Assembly (NCBI RefSeq): GCF_017329615.1
Contig: NZ_JAFMTW010000001.1
Coordinates: forward strand, 124,001-188,000
From: Alicyclobacillus suci
GTDB taxonomy: Bacteria > Bacillota > Bacilli > Alicyclobacillales > Alicyclobacillaceae
Length of the DNA: 64,000 nucleotides
Direction of reading: 5' to 3'
The notes under the pieces are model-generated. The model saw only the letters and a list, made by a program, of their open reading frames with translations, did no database searches and had not been told where the DNA came from. Below are positions 34,218 through 43,743 of the stretch, piece after piece; position 1 is the stretch's first letter, and the number at the start of each line of letters is the position of its first letter. The translations under genes and the position numbers were made by a program.

Positions 34218-35138
34218 ATGAATACAAAGACGCCATCTGGATCGCGAGCGGACGTCGGACTCTGGATTGTAGCCATATTAACGGGCGCCACAGTCCTTCT
34301 TCAACCCATCGTCGGGCAAGCGAGTTCCCTAGTTCTCATATTGCTTGGCCTCATCTTTGTCTTCTGGCACGGCGGGCGCCGTTACGGAGCAATCAATATC
34401 ATCATGCTATTCGTCATCACGGAACTGGTTGGCAACGCCATGGAGAATTTGAGCATCGCCTCCGGCTTCCCGTTTGGCCATTATCACTACACACATAGTG
34501 GAACGCCGTTTCTCTTTCAGGTCCCTATCACCATTGGCATTGCGTACTTCGCCTACGGATATGTAGCCTGGTGCGTCGCTTCCGCCATTCTTGAACAGGG
34601 CGACGAGCGCACGGCCACAATCGGCGGCATGATTGTCCAACCCATCACTGCGGCATTCATTATGGTCATGTGGGATATCGTCATGGATCCCATCAGCTCG
34701 ACTGTAGGTCACCAATGGATTTGGGAGAATGGCGGAGGATTTAACGGGGTGCCACTCACCAATTATCTGGGTTGGTTCCTCACGGTCTGGATTATCTTCC
34801 AAGCGTTTGCCATCATCTTGCACCTGCGGCCGCAGACGATTCGCCAACAACAGGTCACTGGTTTCTGGGTGATGCCCATCATCATGTATGGAACGACGGC
34901 ACTGAGTTATTTGGAGTCCTACTTGTTGCTCCACACCCATCAAACCGTCACCAACGCCGTGGGACAAACGTTCAGTGTGACAGGCATCTACCAGTCCGCA
35001 ACCACCGTCATGCTCTTTACGATGTTGTTTGCGACATACCTATCGCTTGTGACACTACTCAAATCGCGCACGAGAGCACATCGCATCGCCCCTGTCATTG
35101 GCGCGGACCAAGAACAAAATGACCGGCTAAGTGTCTAA
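34218..35138 (+). CDS. carotenoid biosynthesis membrane protein (CruF/DUF422 family)
   Basis: 306 aa with about eight membrane segments. Family marks: ENLSIASGFPFGHYHYT, a MWDIVMDP motif (acidic residues in the membrane) and WENGGGFNGVPLTNYLGW. Proteins of this family (CruF, bisanhydrobacterioruberin hydratase) hydrate the ends of acyclic carotenoids. No other carotenoid genes are adjacent, so substrate is open. Controlled by a strong promoter with two putative TetR operators. Confidence 0.82.
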   Translation: MNTKTPSGSRADVGLWIVAILTGATVLLQPIVGQASSLVLILLGLIFVFWHGGRRYGAINIIMLFVITELVGNAMENLSIASGFPFGHYHYTHSGTPFLFQVPITIGIAYFAYGYVAWCVASAILEQGDERTATIGGMIVQPITAAFIMVMWDIVMDPISSTVGHQWIWENGGGFNGVPLTNYLGWFLTVWIIFQAFAIILHLRPQTIRQQQVTGFWVMPIIMYGTTALSYLESYLLLHTHQTVTNAVGQTFSVTGIYQSATTVMLFTMLFATYLSLVTLLKSRTRAHRIAPVIGADQEQNDRLSV

Positions 35139-35146
35139 AACCGAGA

Positions 35147-35196
35147 AAAGGACCTGTTGTACGGGGGGACAAAGCGCCCCCAAAAACAGGCCCTTT
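35147..35196 (+). terminator. hairpin after the carotenoid-type gene
   Basis: AAAGG-CCTGTT pairs with AACAGG-CCTTT, with an inner GGGGG/CCCCC stem. It lies between convergent genes; the T run is short. Confidence 0.6.
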
Positions 35197-35203
35197 AGCG
35201 TCC

Positions 35204-35935
35204 TTAATCGAACTTTCGCACAGCAGGCACAGACATCGTGATAACAACAATCAACAACATGAACGCGGACTCAGCCCAGACCGCGTGAATCCCTCCCACT
35301 TGCGCCGCAAGCCAGCCAGTCAACACATTGCCAACAGGGAGCAAGACCCATGAACCAAAATAGTCGAGACTGGCGGCACGTCCGTATGCTTCCGGATGAA
35401 CCAGTTCTTGCATACTCCCTTCCCAGACGACGCCAAACAGCATCGAGCCCGCGTTGGCAATCGCCATCAATACCATCAGCATCGGCGTGGTATCGACAAA
35501 TGACAGAAAAAAGAACGTAACCGCCTCCATGACGCCATAAGCGAGCACGAAAATAGCGAGGACCCGCATATCCAGCAAACCAGACATATACAACACTGCA
35601 AGTGTGGAAACCAATAGACAACGGATGACATCCGTCGTCATCATCGTGCGAATCCGAGAAACTCTATCCGCCAACCATCCAGTGAACAGCAAGAGCACCA
35701 CTTGCGGCAACATAAATAAGCCCATAATAATACCCAATTGCAACGTGGCGTTCGCATTCGCTGTATGAAATACAGCCAGTGGCAACGTCACCCACAACAC
35801 GGCATCGCCAAACTGCGAGAGCGTTTGTCCCAGCCACAAAGCGGCAAAATTTCGCGATGAGCGAATGGGCGCGAGCAATCCCGTATGCTCAACTGCGCGC
35901 CTGTATTCCTCGCTAGCAGCTACGGTGGGCTCCAC
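35204..35935 (-). pseudogene. MFS transporter with in-frame internal deletion
   Basis: 243 aa, while the family is about 400 aa. The N-terminal part is normal (FAALWLGQTLSQFGDAV, GWLADRVSRIRTMM, the loop 2-3 motif) up to YGVMEAVTFF. The reading then continues with a late-MFS region (LMAIANAGSMLFGVVW, HPEAYGRAASLDYFGSW, the loop 10-11 region). About 140-160 residues in the middle, several membrane segments, are missing without loss of frame. Transport function is unlikely. Confidence 0.7.
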
Positions 35936-36076
35936 ACAAACACCCCCACCTCAATGTCTGGTTCATCTTTCTAAATAACCGAATCGTACGTGTTTTCGAA
36001 CAAATGAAAAATACATAATCCAACAATAGCCTGTGAAAACCCCATTGTCGATAGATCATCTGTCACTACAAACAAA

Positions 36077-36108
36077 TACCCCCACTGTTCGTGAAAACAG
36101 TAGGGGTA
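36077..36108 (-). terminator. terminator of the TDT-HesB-zinc-ribbon gene set
   Basis: TACCCC-ACTGTT pairs with AACAGT-GGGGTA. On the minus strand a T-rich stretch follows. The rest of 35936-36210 holds no gene. Confidence 0.75.
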
Positions 36109-36210
36109 AAGACGATGCAATGGCCTAATCGAAGTGACGCCATTACAAATCGATTGATATTGTAAATGAGTCCGGATAATCTATAGATGAGGCCGCGAAT
36201 CAAAACACCA

Positions 36211-36399
36211 TCACGAATCATGCTGTCGCAGTACTTCTTCCACTTCTTCATATTCTCGAATCACGTGTGTGTAATCATAGCCATGTTCGCAATGATTACA
36301 ATGTACACGTACGACCAGTTCCCCCACCGGCGAACAAACGCGTGTAACGTGGCCGCACTTCGGACAAATAGAATCAAACTCCCAATGTGGGTGGTTCAT
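36211..36399 (-). CDS. small zinc-ribbon-like protein
   Basis: 62 aa. Two cysteine pairs, CPKCGH and CNHCEHGYDY, form a likely zinc ribbon, followed by an acidic helix (REYEEVEEVLRQ). ATG at 36399 follows AGGGGAACT; longer frames upstream have no site. I do not recognise a named family. It follows the HesB-like gene by 68 bp, and both share the terminator. Confidence 0.6.
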   Translation of the reverse strand: MNHPHWEFDSICPKCGHVTRVCSPVGELVVRVHCNHCEHGYDYTHVIREYEEVEEVLRQHDS

Positions 36400-36467
36400 A
36401 GTTCCCCTATCCCCCGTGACTCCGTATGGAATGCCATTGCTGAATGGTTTCATACCACACACCATCC

Positions 36468-36785
36468 CTATTGCTCCAACCGAATCCCATACGCTAACGT
36501 TTCATTTGGGGTTTTCAAAAGATAGCCCAAGTGATCTTTGAAATCCAACTCAAACACGCTATCTCCCAACACCGCTTGAGAATGTTTATCCATAAGAAAG
36601 GAAATACCATTCGCTACGCTACATTCATCTTCCAGGGCGCGCTCGTCAACTTTCATTTGCACGGCAACCGAACAACCACATCCCCCGCCTTCATACTCGG
36701 CGGACAGTCTGATGTACGAATCCTTGGCAAGTTGCACTTTTGACAATTGTTGATTACAACGCTCAGTTAACAGCATCATCATCAT
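36468..36785 (-). CDS. HesB/IscA-like iron-sulfur biogenesis-type protein
   Basis: 105 aa. The beta-rich fold of the HesB family is suggested by YIRLSAEYEGGGCGCSVAV and the C-terminal LLKTPNETLAYGIRLEQ. The GCGC pair replaces the single first Cys of IscA, and the C-terminal CGC of IscA is absent. This pattern matches the Bacillus YqkB-type branch. Fe-S carrier function is therefore uncertain. The start is the first of four ATGs behind GGAGGG. It is 78 bp after the TDT transporter gene. Confidence 0.68.
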   Translation of the reverse strand: MMMMLLTERCNQQLSKVQLAKDSYIRLSAEYEGGGCGCSVAVQMKVDERALEDECSVANGISFLMDKHSQAVLGDSVFELDFKDHLGYLLKTPNETLAYGIRLEQ

Positions 36786-36863
36786 CAATTCCCTCCTCAC
36801 GCAAGCTGGCGGGATGACATTGCGCCCATAGGCGTCGCGCATTTTTCTCTACGGACTTGCGAG

Positions 36864-37982
36864 TTATGCCGTGGTCTTTCCGTTCAAAAGTCGCTTCTGA
36901 TTCATATGGGATGCTCTCCATTGAAGCAAACTCCCTTTCCACACCCCGATAGCCGTTCGGATAAACACCACGACAAAACAGATCCAAAGAATGATGAGCT
37001 GGGCAAATCCGGCGATTGTATAAAATGGATAATTCACAAGATGAACAAGGGCATAAGTACCGTTGGTAAAGCTGCCAATCGGGAAGACGTAACTCCACCA
37101 TCCCATGTGAAATGGCAGCCCCTCGCCACGTTTGCTCAGATGCAGTATGGAATGCATTGCTGAAATGATAATCCACCAGATACCAATCCCCCAAAGCGCC
37201 ATCGAGAATACCATTCCAAGTGCGTGCAACAGGTTGGCATATGGACCCAATATCGCATTCGTCTTGATTGGCAATGTACTAAATGTCGCCATCGACATTC
37301 CGATTGGGCCAATCTCTACCCAAAGGCTAGGTGCCGCCTCTCCACTTAGTCGCTTGTGATACACCAATCTCGAATAGACGAGCGCGCTAATCATGATAAA
37401 GAGAAAGAACGTCGTACCAAACATCGCCAGGATTAACGCCGTGATAGTAAACTGTGCCGTTGCACCGCCCCAAAATGGAATGAGATTCGTGCCAGTAGCA
37501 GCCGCTACAATCGGTGGAACGACAGGAATCAACCACGTCGCTAAGGTTTGATGTTGCTCTACTTGATGTTCAACAAACAACAAATACGGGACGACGATAA
37601 CCGTAAAAATGGAAACCACTGTACCCGCTACCCAGATCACTTTGCTTACCTCAATGGCCACACTGCTGTTGAAGATGTGTGCGCCAATCAGTAGATAATC
37701 ATTGCCAACCACGTTAATTCCCATGGCAAACGCACCATAAAACAGCGCGCGTGCCGGATGACGAAAGTCGTTCATCGCCTCATCCGTGTGAAAGATCCAG
37801 CGAAACAGCCAAAAGAGAAACGCCAATACAAAAATCACATTCAGAAGTCCAAACAACACGATCCCTATACTGTGCCCGAGTGGAATTGGAAATGGGGACG
37901 TATAAGTTAATACGGCAACAATGCCCACACCCATGACTGTTGTAAACCAATTCGGTCCAAATTGCCGAATGACACTCACCAC
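36864..37982 (-). CDS. TDT-family (TehA/SLAC1-like) transporter
   Basis: 372 aa with ten hydrophobic segments: WFTTVMGVGIVAVLTY, VVPPIVAAATGTNLIPFW and GWWSYVFPIGSFTNGTYAL. This is the TDT family that includes malate, tellurite and sulfite (SSU1) exporters and SLAC1 channels. The adjacent divergent LysR gene and the HesB-like gene make a sulfur-related anion, such as sulfite, plausible but unproven. GTG at 37982 is best spaced behind GGAGG. Confidence 0.8.
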   Translation of the reverse strand: MVSVIRQFGPNWFTTVMGVGIVAVLTYTSPFPIPLGHSIGIVLFGLLNVIFVLAFLFWLFRWIFHTDEAMNDFRHPARALFYGAFAMGINVVGNDYLLIGAHIFNSSVAIEVSKVIWVAGTVVSIFTVIVVPYLLFVEHQVEQHQTLATWLIPVVPPIVAAATGTNLIPFWGGATAQFTITALILAMFGTTFFLFIMISALVYSRLVYHKRLSGEAAPSLWVEIGPIGMSMATFSTLPIKTNAILGPYANLLHALGMVFSMALWGIGIWWIIISAMHSILHLSKRGEGLPFHMGWWSYVFPIGSFTNGTYALVHLVNYPFYTIAGFAQLIILWICFVVVFIRTAIGVWKGSLLQWRASHMNQKRLLNGKTTA

Positions 37983-38042
37983 GCTCACCTCCGTCATTCA
38001 TTTCATGAACATCGTATTCCTTCTCTTAAGATAAGTAAAATA

Positions 38043-38058
38043 CATAATTGCAATTATG
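38043..38058. promoter_or_regulatory. LysR-type palindrome in the divergent intergenic region
   Basis: CATAATTGCAATTATG is a perfect 16-bp palindrome of the LysR T-N11-A kind, between the TDT gene and the LysR gene, 54 bp before the regulator's start. Confidence 0.68.
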
Positions 38059-38112
38059 ACGATAACCATATTATTATCATATTATCTAGTTGGTATCAGG
38101 AGGTCGGTGAAG

Positions 38113-39021
38113 GTGGATCAACAACTACTTGCATTTGTCACTGTCGCAGATGAACAGAGTTTCACGCGGGCAGCGGAAAAGCTTCACATCAGTCAGCCCG
38201 CCATCAGTCAACATATCCAGGCGCTTGAACAGCGCCTGGATATCAAACTGTTGGATAGAACCAACAAGTACGTTCACCTCAACAGGGCCGGTGAGGTGGC
38301 TTACCACCATGCAAGGGAGATTCTCAGCTTGTACAGTCACATGACTCGCTTAATTCAGGACTTAAAAGAGGAGGCCAGTGGTACACTCGCGATTGGCGCC
38401 AGTTTCACTTTTGGCGAGTACGTTCTCCCCCACATCATCGCCCGCTTTCGAAGCCAATATCCAAAAATTGATCCGACGATTACAATCGCCAACACGCACA
38501 CGGTCGTTGAACAGGTTTCCAGAGGAGAATTAGATATTGGCATTGTGGAAGGGCACGCGGGACACGAAGGGAGCGTGGAAGTCACCGCGTTTGCTGAGGA
38601 CACCGTCGTCGTCGTCGCGTCCAGTTCCCACCCGCTTGCAGCGGCCACCCAGGCGACCGCAGCGGCTCTTGAACGAGAATGCTGGATTGTCCGGGAACAG
38701 GGGTCTGGGACGCGGGAAGTGACGGATAGGGTATTTCAGGAGTTCGGGATACACCCGAGCGCCATGATTGAATACGGGAGCACGCAAGTCATTAAAGAAT
38801 CGGTAGAAGCAGGGCTCGGAATCACCCTATTGTCCACCTGGACGATACGCAAGGAGCTAACCTGTCAAACACTTAAAATCATTCCATTTTCTAAGCGTCC
38901 GATAACCAGACAATTTTCGATGGTTCAAAGAAAATCCGATTTCTATCCAAAATCGATTCAATTGTTCACTGAGTTCCTCATCGAGGAATCTCCAAAATTG
39001 CAGAACATAGGCCAGGCGTAA
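38113..39021 (+). CDS. LysR-family transcriptional regulator
   Basis: 302 aa, full length. N-terminal HTH: LLAFVTVADEQSFTRAAEKL, ISQPAISQHIQALEQRL. Effector domain: TLAIGASFTFGEYVLPHI and ELDIGIVEG, then AGLGITLLSTW. This resembles the CysL/YwfK branch of Bacillus. It is divergent from the TDT transporter and probably regulates it through the palindrome at 38043. GTG at 38113 has AGGAGG eight bases upstream. Confidence 0.88.
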   Translation: MDQQLLAFVTVADEQSFTRAAEKLHISQPAISQHIQALEQRLDIKLLDRTNKYVHLNRAGEVAYHHAREILSLYSHMTRLIQDLKEEASGTLAIGASFTFGEYVLPHIIARFRSQYPKIDPTITIANTHTVVEQVSRGELDIGIVEGHAGHEGSVEVTAFAEDTVVVVASSSHPLAAATQATAAALERECWIVREQGSGTREVTDRVFQEFGIHPSAMIEYGSTQVIKESVEAGLGITLLSTWTIRKELTCQTLKIIPFSKRPITRQFSMVQRKSDFYPKSIQLFTEFLIEESPKLQNIGQA

Positions 39022-39123
39022 AAATGTGTAGAAATCCCGAAAAAATTTGAAACAACATGAAACATTTTGTAGACATCTGTCGTCTATATAGGTAAGAGGC
39101 CAATTCAAAGGACGGGGATACGC

Positions 39124-39324
39124 GTGGCAATCGGGTTTATTATCACTATCATTTTACTCGCCGTCATACTTGGACTATTCGCCAAGCAAGCGCTGGCCGT
39201 AGAGCAGTCCCAGCCCTCGGCGATGCAAACAACACCGCCGAGGGAAACATCCAATTCACAACCATCTGTCCACACCACCGAGCAGCACGCCGCAATACCG
39301 ACCGATGAAGCTCATGTCGGTTAA
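39124..39324 (+). CDS. small single-span membrane protein
   Basis: 66 aa with a GTG start. An N-terminal membrane helix (GFIITIILLAVILGLFAKQA) precedes a polar Ser/Thr/Pro/Gln tail. No recognised family. Its stop overlaps the convergent SWIM gene by four bases. Confidence 0.5.
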   Translation: MAIGFIITIILLAVILGLFAKQALAVEQSQPSAMQTTPPRETSNSQPSVHTTEQHAAIPTDEAHVG

Positions 39325-40049
39325 CGGCCATCCCCCACTCGTTCGACAATAAATTGTGGAACGAGACGCCCGTTCGGCGCGACTGGTTCCACGTGTGCAA
39401 TCAGCGCACGCAAATCCCGCCGCGCCGACGCTTCCTGGGTATCGTCCAAGCTGTGCGCCGTCAGTGACACATCACGCTCCTCTGATTGCTCCGCCATGAC
39501 CATCCGGGCACTCTCGCGATGCGCCTCATCTAATAATTCGTCCACCGATAAACCGACGAACTGAAAAATGTTCAGCGGATTGGCATCAGCGCTGGCAAGC
39601 AAGTGATACAAGAGCGCCAAGACGTGTGCACAAACCGGCTGCCAATCGCTGCACGTGCACTTGCTCTCATGCTCAATCTTCTGCCAAGTGGTCTCATCCG
39701 GGAACAAGTTCAATTGATTATCCGTCACGAACTGAACAAAATCGAGATCCCAACTTCCAGTGAAATGCGCCGCAATCCAATCCGGGCGACGAGCCAACCA
39801 TTTGGCGACATCGAGACGATGCCCCGTGTAATCGGCCAGCCACGGAAGGAACACTTGAAAAGTGCCGCGCTCCGGGCCAGTCGTTTTCACGGAGGCCACA
39901 ATCCCGCCGTCATGTGTGCGCACATTCGAAACCGCCCCGGATTTTGCATCCTGTTTTCCCTTGCGAGCACGCGATTTATCCGCTTCTTTAAGGACTACTT
40001 TCCATGCGTTTTCAACGACAGAGGCGCGCCCTTTTGACTTCACATTCAC
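39321..40049 (-). CDS. SWIM zinc-finger protein, partner of the SNF2 helicase
   Basis: 242 aa. A basic N-terminus, then a SWIM zinc finger CTCSDWQPVCAHVLAL (CxC...CxH) near residue 130. GTG at 40049 overlaps the helicase stop (GTGA), so the genes are translationally coupled. SWIM proteins with SNF2 partners are widespread in bacteria, but their substrate is unclear; binding of DNA or protein through the finger is expected. Confidence 0.87.
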   Translation of the reverse strand: MNVKSKGRASVVENAWKVVLKEADKSRARKGKQDAKSGAVSNVRTHDGGIVASVKTTGPERGTFQVFLPWLADYTGHRLDVAKWLARRPDWIAAHFTGSWDLDFVQFVTDNQLNLFPDETTWQKIEHESKCTCSDWQPVCAHVLALLYHLLASADANPLNIFQFVGLSVDELLDEAHRESARMVMAEQSEERDVSLTAHSLDDTQEASARRDLRALIAHVEPVAPNGRLVPQFIVERVGDGR

Positions 40050-43000
40050 GCTTCTTCCTCCTCCCAGATGTTCTGCTCACTCAGCGTAAACAATTCACGC
40101 AACGCGTCGTCGTCGAGTTCCGTGACCCATTCATTTGTGCCGCCGACGATGGCCTGTGAGAGTTCGCGCTTACTCGTGATTAAATCGTCAATCCGTTCCT
40201 CAAGCGTTCCAGTACAAATCATCTTGTGCACTTGCACGTCTTTCGTCTGACCAATGCGGTAAGCGCGATCCGTCGCCTGATCTTCGACCGCAGGATTCCA
40301 CCAGCGGTCAAAGTGGAAAACGTGGTTCGCGCGCGTGAGGTTGAGACCGACGCCACCCGCGCGAAGAGACAAGATCAAAACCGGAGACGGGTCCTTCCCT
40401 TGCTGAAAGTCATCGACGATTTTGCCACGTGTCGCCGCTGATAATCCACCGTGTAGAAATTGCGGGCGCACGCCCAATGACGCTTCGATGGTATCGCACA
40501 AGATTTCGCCCATATCCCGGAACTGCGTGAAAACCAATGCACTCTCGCCCTCATCGACGACCGTCTGCAACAGTTCCAGCAGCTGGCGGAGCTTGCCGGA
40601 TCGTTGGACAGAAGGTCGGCCGCCGGCGACGAGACAAGGGTGATCGCAAATTTGCTTGAGGCGGACGAGGGTCGCGAGAATCTGCCCGCGACGCGACATC
40701 CCCCCGCCTTGCAGCGGCGTAATTTCCGTAAACAGTTGGTCGACCATCGCTTGGTACATGGCCGCTTGCTCGGCTGTGAGCAAAGCCCGTTCGCTGACCT
40801 CCCATTTTTCTGGCAGTTCGGTTTGAATTTCCGGATCAGATTTTCTCCGCCGCAACAGCACAGGTCGCAAGAGCACTTGCAACTTGGTCGCTGTATCGCC
40901 ACTGGGGTTTTGCAAGGTGCCTTCAATGAGGGTCTTGCGGAACCACGACGGAGACCCGAGATAGCCAGGGTTCAGAAAGTCCATCAGCGCCCACAGTTCC
41001 TCCAGTCGATTCTCAATTGGCGTTCCCGTCAGTGCAATTCGATGATTCGCCTGAATCATCCGGATGGCCTGCGCCTGCTTCGTATCGACGTTTTTGATAT
41101 TCTGCGCCTCGTCGACGATTAAGGCGTCCACGTTCAACTCCTTGAGCAACTCGACGTCGCGAACAAGTGTGGCATAGGTGGTCATCACCAGATGAACACC
41201 GGATTCACCCGCCCGTACGTGGGGAGATAAATCGCGATGACTTCCGTGATGCACATACACCGACAAGTCCGGCGCAAACTTTGCAAGTTCTGCGCGCCAA
41301 TTTGGCAACAGCGACGTCGGACAGATGAGCAAATGCGTGCCTTGCTGTTCCCCGCGTTCCCGAAGCGCCAAAAGATATGCGAGTACCTGTACCGTCTTAC
41401 CCAATCCCATGTCGTCTGCCAGGCACGCGCCACAACCGATGGATCGCAAATGCATCAGCCACGAGAATCCAAACTGCTGATAATGGCGCAGTTCACCACG
41501 AAACGTCGGTGGCGTGGTCACGAGCGGCGGATTTGATGCATGGGTCAGTACCTGAATGACATGTTCGATAGGCAATGCCTCTTCCTGATACTCCACTTGA
41601 ACTGGCACTTGTGCCGTCTCCGACGACATGAGAATGGCCCGGGACAAATCTAACACGCGCGTCGATAATGGCTTGTCGATTCCCCCGAGTTCCTCCACCT
41701 GCCGCAGGATTTCATCGACTGGAATCAGCCGCCAAGACCCTTCTACTTGGACAAACGGCGTCTGATTTGCGACGAGTTTGGCAAATTCCTCACGAGAGAT
41801 CTCCTGGTTGTCAATCACCACCGACCAATCAAAATCAACCAGCCGATTCGCGTCAAACCACTGTTGCGAAATGCCATTCATGCGTCTGGATTCGGACTTG
41901 GGACGCTTCACACGAACTCGAACGCGCACACTTGAGCCATTCTCTCGCAAGACATTGGGCGCATCAATGGAAAAGCCGAGCGCCCGCAAGCTGGGCACGG
42001 ATTCCGTCAAAAACGTGTAGACGTCATCGGCAGCGATTTCGCATCCACTAGGCGCTGACAGCGCGAAAGACTGGCGAATTTCACGGCTGACCTTTGCTGC
42101 TTCGCGCAACAACGGCAGCATCCACACATCGGGCTCCACCAGCATGTCTTGACCAACCATCCACACGCGCTCCGGCTGCCGCCACCAATCTGCAAGCGGT
42201 TTGGTCCAACCAAAATACCGATGCTTCACCCGATAGATTAATCGCCAATCTGCAACCGTCGAATCGACCGGCGGCGGAATGAGTTGAAAAGATAGCGTGT
42301 AAAAATTCCGTCCCGAATAATCATCCATGTTCGACGCCTTCCAGCCGGAATTCTGCAACGCCTGACGCATCGTCCGCGCAACTAACCAACCATCACCAGG
42401 AAACGTCTTCCCAACCGCGCCCTTCAAAGCAACACACCACGCTTCAATGACATCGGCTTCCCCACGGTACATCACGCGGTAAGACTGACCGCTGGAAGTC
42501 GTTGCATCCGCGACGTCAAATAGCTGCTTGCGAACAAGCGTATCGACGCACACTAACATCCACCAGTCCAGCGTCGAATACAACAACGCATCTGGCGACA
42601 GCGTCGCAGAACCATCCAATGACCCCTGAACACCGGACAAGATGGACAAACGCAGACTACAGAACTCCGGAATTGACCACGCTGGCACCCACATTCCGAC
42701 AAACGTGCCATTGCCTGAACCCCATTGTGGCATCACGTCATCCGCCGCCGATGCAGCTTCCCGTAGCACCTGCAAACACGCCTCCACGGTGAACGACGCG
42801 ACGAAAGCTCCCGCAAAAATATCCCGCGTGCGGACAATTTCCTCGGCCAAACTCAGTGCCGCCACAGCTTGCTGAAACAACCTGCCCTTTGCTGACGAAG
42901 GTGCACGGGTCAACAACGATTCATCCATCTCGCGCAAATTCGTCAGCAACTGAATGAGTGCCGCCGCATTCAGGTGTAATGTACGTGTATCCTCATGAAA

Positions 43001-43174
43001 TTCCGTGATGTATCCATGCAGAAGCAAGCGCTCGACGGCTGCCCGCAAGTGCGCTTCATCCGACTGCGCCAATTCGTCAGACCACGAGAACACAGCTTTA
43101 TCTTCTTGGTCGCCCGTATCTCTGACCAGGAATTCCAGGCAAAAGGGTAACGTCGCTCTTTGGTTGTCGTCCAT
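40046..43174 (-). CDS. SNF2-family DNA-dependent ATPase
   Basis: About 1042 aa. The N-terminal half is a bacterial SNF2-associated region. The ATPase core has motif I DDMGLGKTVQVLAYLLAL, motif II DEAQNIKN, LTGTPIENRLEELW, and in the second lobe LILSLRAGGVGLNL and EDQATDRAYRIGQ. It translocates on DNA or remodels nucleoprotein; role in repair or transcription is inferred from the family. ATG at 43174 is chosen; 43189 is an alternative. First gene of the operon with the SWIM protein. Confidence 0.93.
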   Translation of the reverse strand: MDDNQRATLPFCLEFLVRDTGDQEDKAVFSWSDELAQSDEAHLRAAVERLLLHGYITEFHEDTRTLHLNAAALIQLLTNLREMDESLLTRAPSSAKGRLFQQAVAALSLAEEIVRTRDIFAGAFVASFTVEACLQVLREAASAADDVMPQWGSGNGTFVGMWVPAWSIPEFCSLRLSILSGVQGSLDGSATLSPDALLYSTLDWWMLVCVDTLVRKQLFDVADATTSSGQSYRVMYRGEADVIEAWCVALKGAVGKTFPGDGWLVARTMRQALQNSGWKASNMDDYSGRNFYTLSFQLIPPPVDSTVADWRLIYRVKHRYFGWTKPLADWWRQPERVWMVGQDMLVEPDVWMLPLLREAAKVSREIRQSFALSAPSGCEIAADDVYTFLTESVPSLRALGFSIDAPNVLRENGSSVRVRVRVKRPKSESRRMNGISQQWFDANRLVDFDWSVVIDNQEISREEFAKLVANQTPFVQVEGSWRLIPVDEILRQVEELGGIDKPLSTRVLDLSRAILMSSETAQVPVQVEYQEEALPIEHVIQVLTHASNPPLVTTPPTFRGELRHYQQFGFSWLMHLRSIGCGACLADDMGLGKTVQVLAYLLALRERGEQQGTHLLICPTSLLPNWRAELAKFAPDLSVYVHHGSHRDLSPHVRAGESGVHLVMTTYATLVRDVELLKELNVDALIVDEAQNIKNVDTKQAQAIRMIQANHRIALTGTPIENRLEELWALMDFLNPGYLGSPSWFRKTLIEGTLQNPSGDTATKLQVLLRPVLLRRRKSDPEIQTELPEKWEVSERALLTAEQAAMYQAMVDQLFTEITPLQGGGMSRRGQILATLVRLKQICDHPCLVAGGRPSVQRSGKLRQLLELLQTVVDEGESALVFTQFRDMGEILCDTIEASLGVRPQFLHGGLSAATRGKIVDDFQQGKDPSPVLILSLRAGGVGLNLTRANHVFHFDRWWNPAVEDQATDRAYRIGQTKDVQVHKMICTGTLEERIDDLITSKRELSQAIVGGTNEWVTELDDDALRELFTLSEQNIWEEEEA

Positions 43175-43310
43175 GTCCTCACCGCTCATTCCTATCAGGT
43201 TCCTCGATGTGTAAAAGCCACGTCACTGAAAAATGACTGTTCTTCCATCTTAACATTAGGTACCAAGGAACGAAAACACCCGCATCCATTCTCCTGTTTT
43301 TTACAGCAAA

Positions 43311-43337
43311 GAGGCAGAGAGCGCATTGCCCTCTGCC
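43311..43337 (-). terminator. terminator after the small hypothetical gene
   Basis: GGCAGAG and CTCTGCC pair around a 13-base loop. On the minus strand the sequence continues CTCTTTG. Confidence 0.6.
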
Positions 43338-43364
43338 AATGGATGCTGCCACGCACAAACATCA

Positions 43365-43580
43365 TTACAGCTTATACGGTTCCCCCTCGAGATCATCCGG
43401 GTTATCGTTTGCCGCGAGTGTGCGAAGGTCCCCAGCGGTGACGCCTGACACACCTGTTGCGCGACACGTTCCACCCTCATAACAAAAATCATCAGGCGTC
43501 TCTTCGTCGATGATTGTCCGTTTCGACTGGTCAATCATTCGATTGCGCTTCGGTGACTTCTCTGCCTTCATCATCCGCAT
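43365..43580 (-). CDS. small hypothetical protein
   Basis: About 71 aa: basic N-terminus (MRMMKAEKSPKRNRMI), then an acidic tail with two Cys (DDFCYEGGTCRATGV). I do not recognise the family. The open frame extends further upstream, so GTG at 43697 is another possible start. A terminator follows, which supports a real transcript. Divergent from ytrH. Confidence 0.4.
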   Translation of the reverse strand: MRMMKAEKSPKRNRMIDQSKRTIIDEETPDDFCYEGGTCRATGVSGVTAGDLRTLAANDNPDDLEGEPYKL

Positions 43581-43743
43581 CAACCCCGCTTTCCACTCAG
43601 ATTTTGTACGTACATCGACATCGCTGTCGATAGCGTTAGTCTCTTTCGACAAACACACGAATATGCGGTACAGCACATTCTTCGCATATGCCACCACGTT
43701 GTCCCGTATGTTTGAGTAGACGAGCAATGCGGAGGGGACTGGC

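Noticed and set aside
36468..36785. Canonical IscA/SufA
   Set aside because: The C-terminal CGC motif is missing and the first Cys is a GCGC pair, so it fits the YqkB-like branch better.
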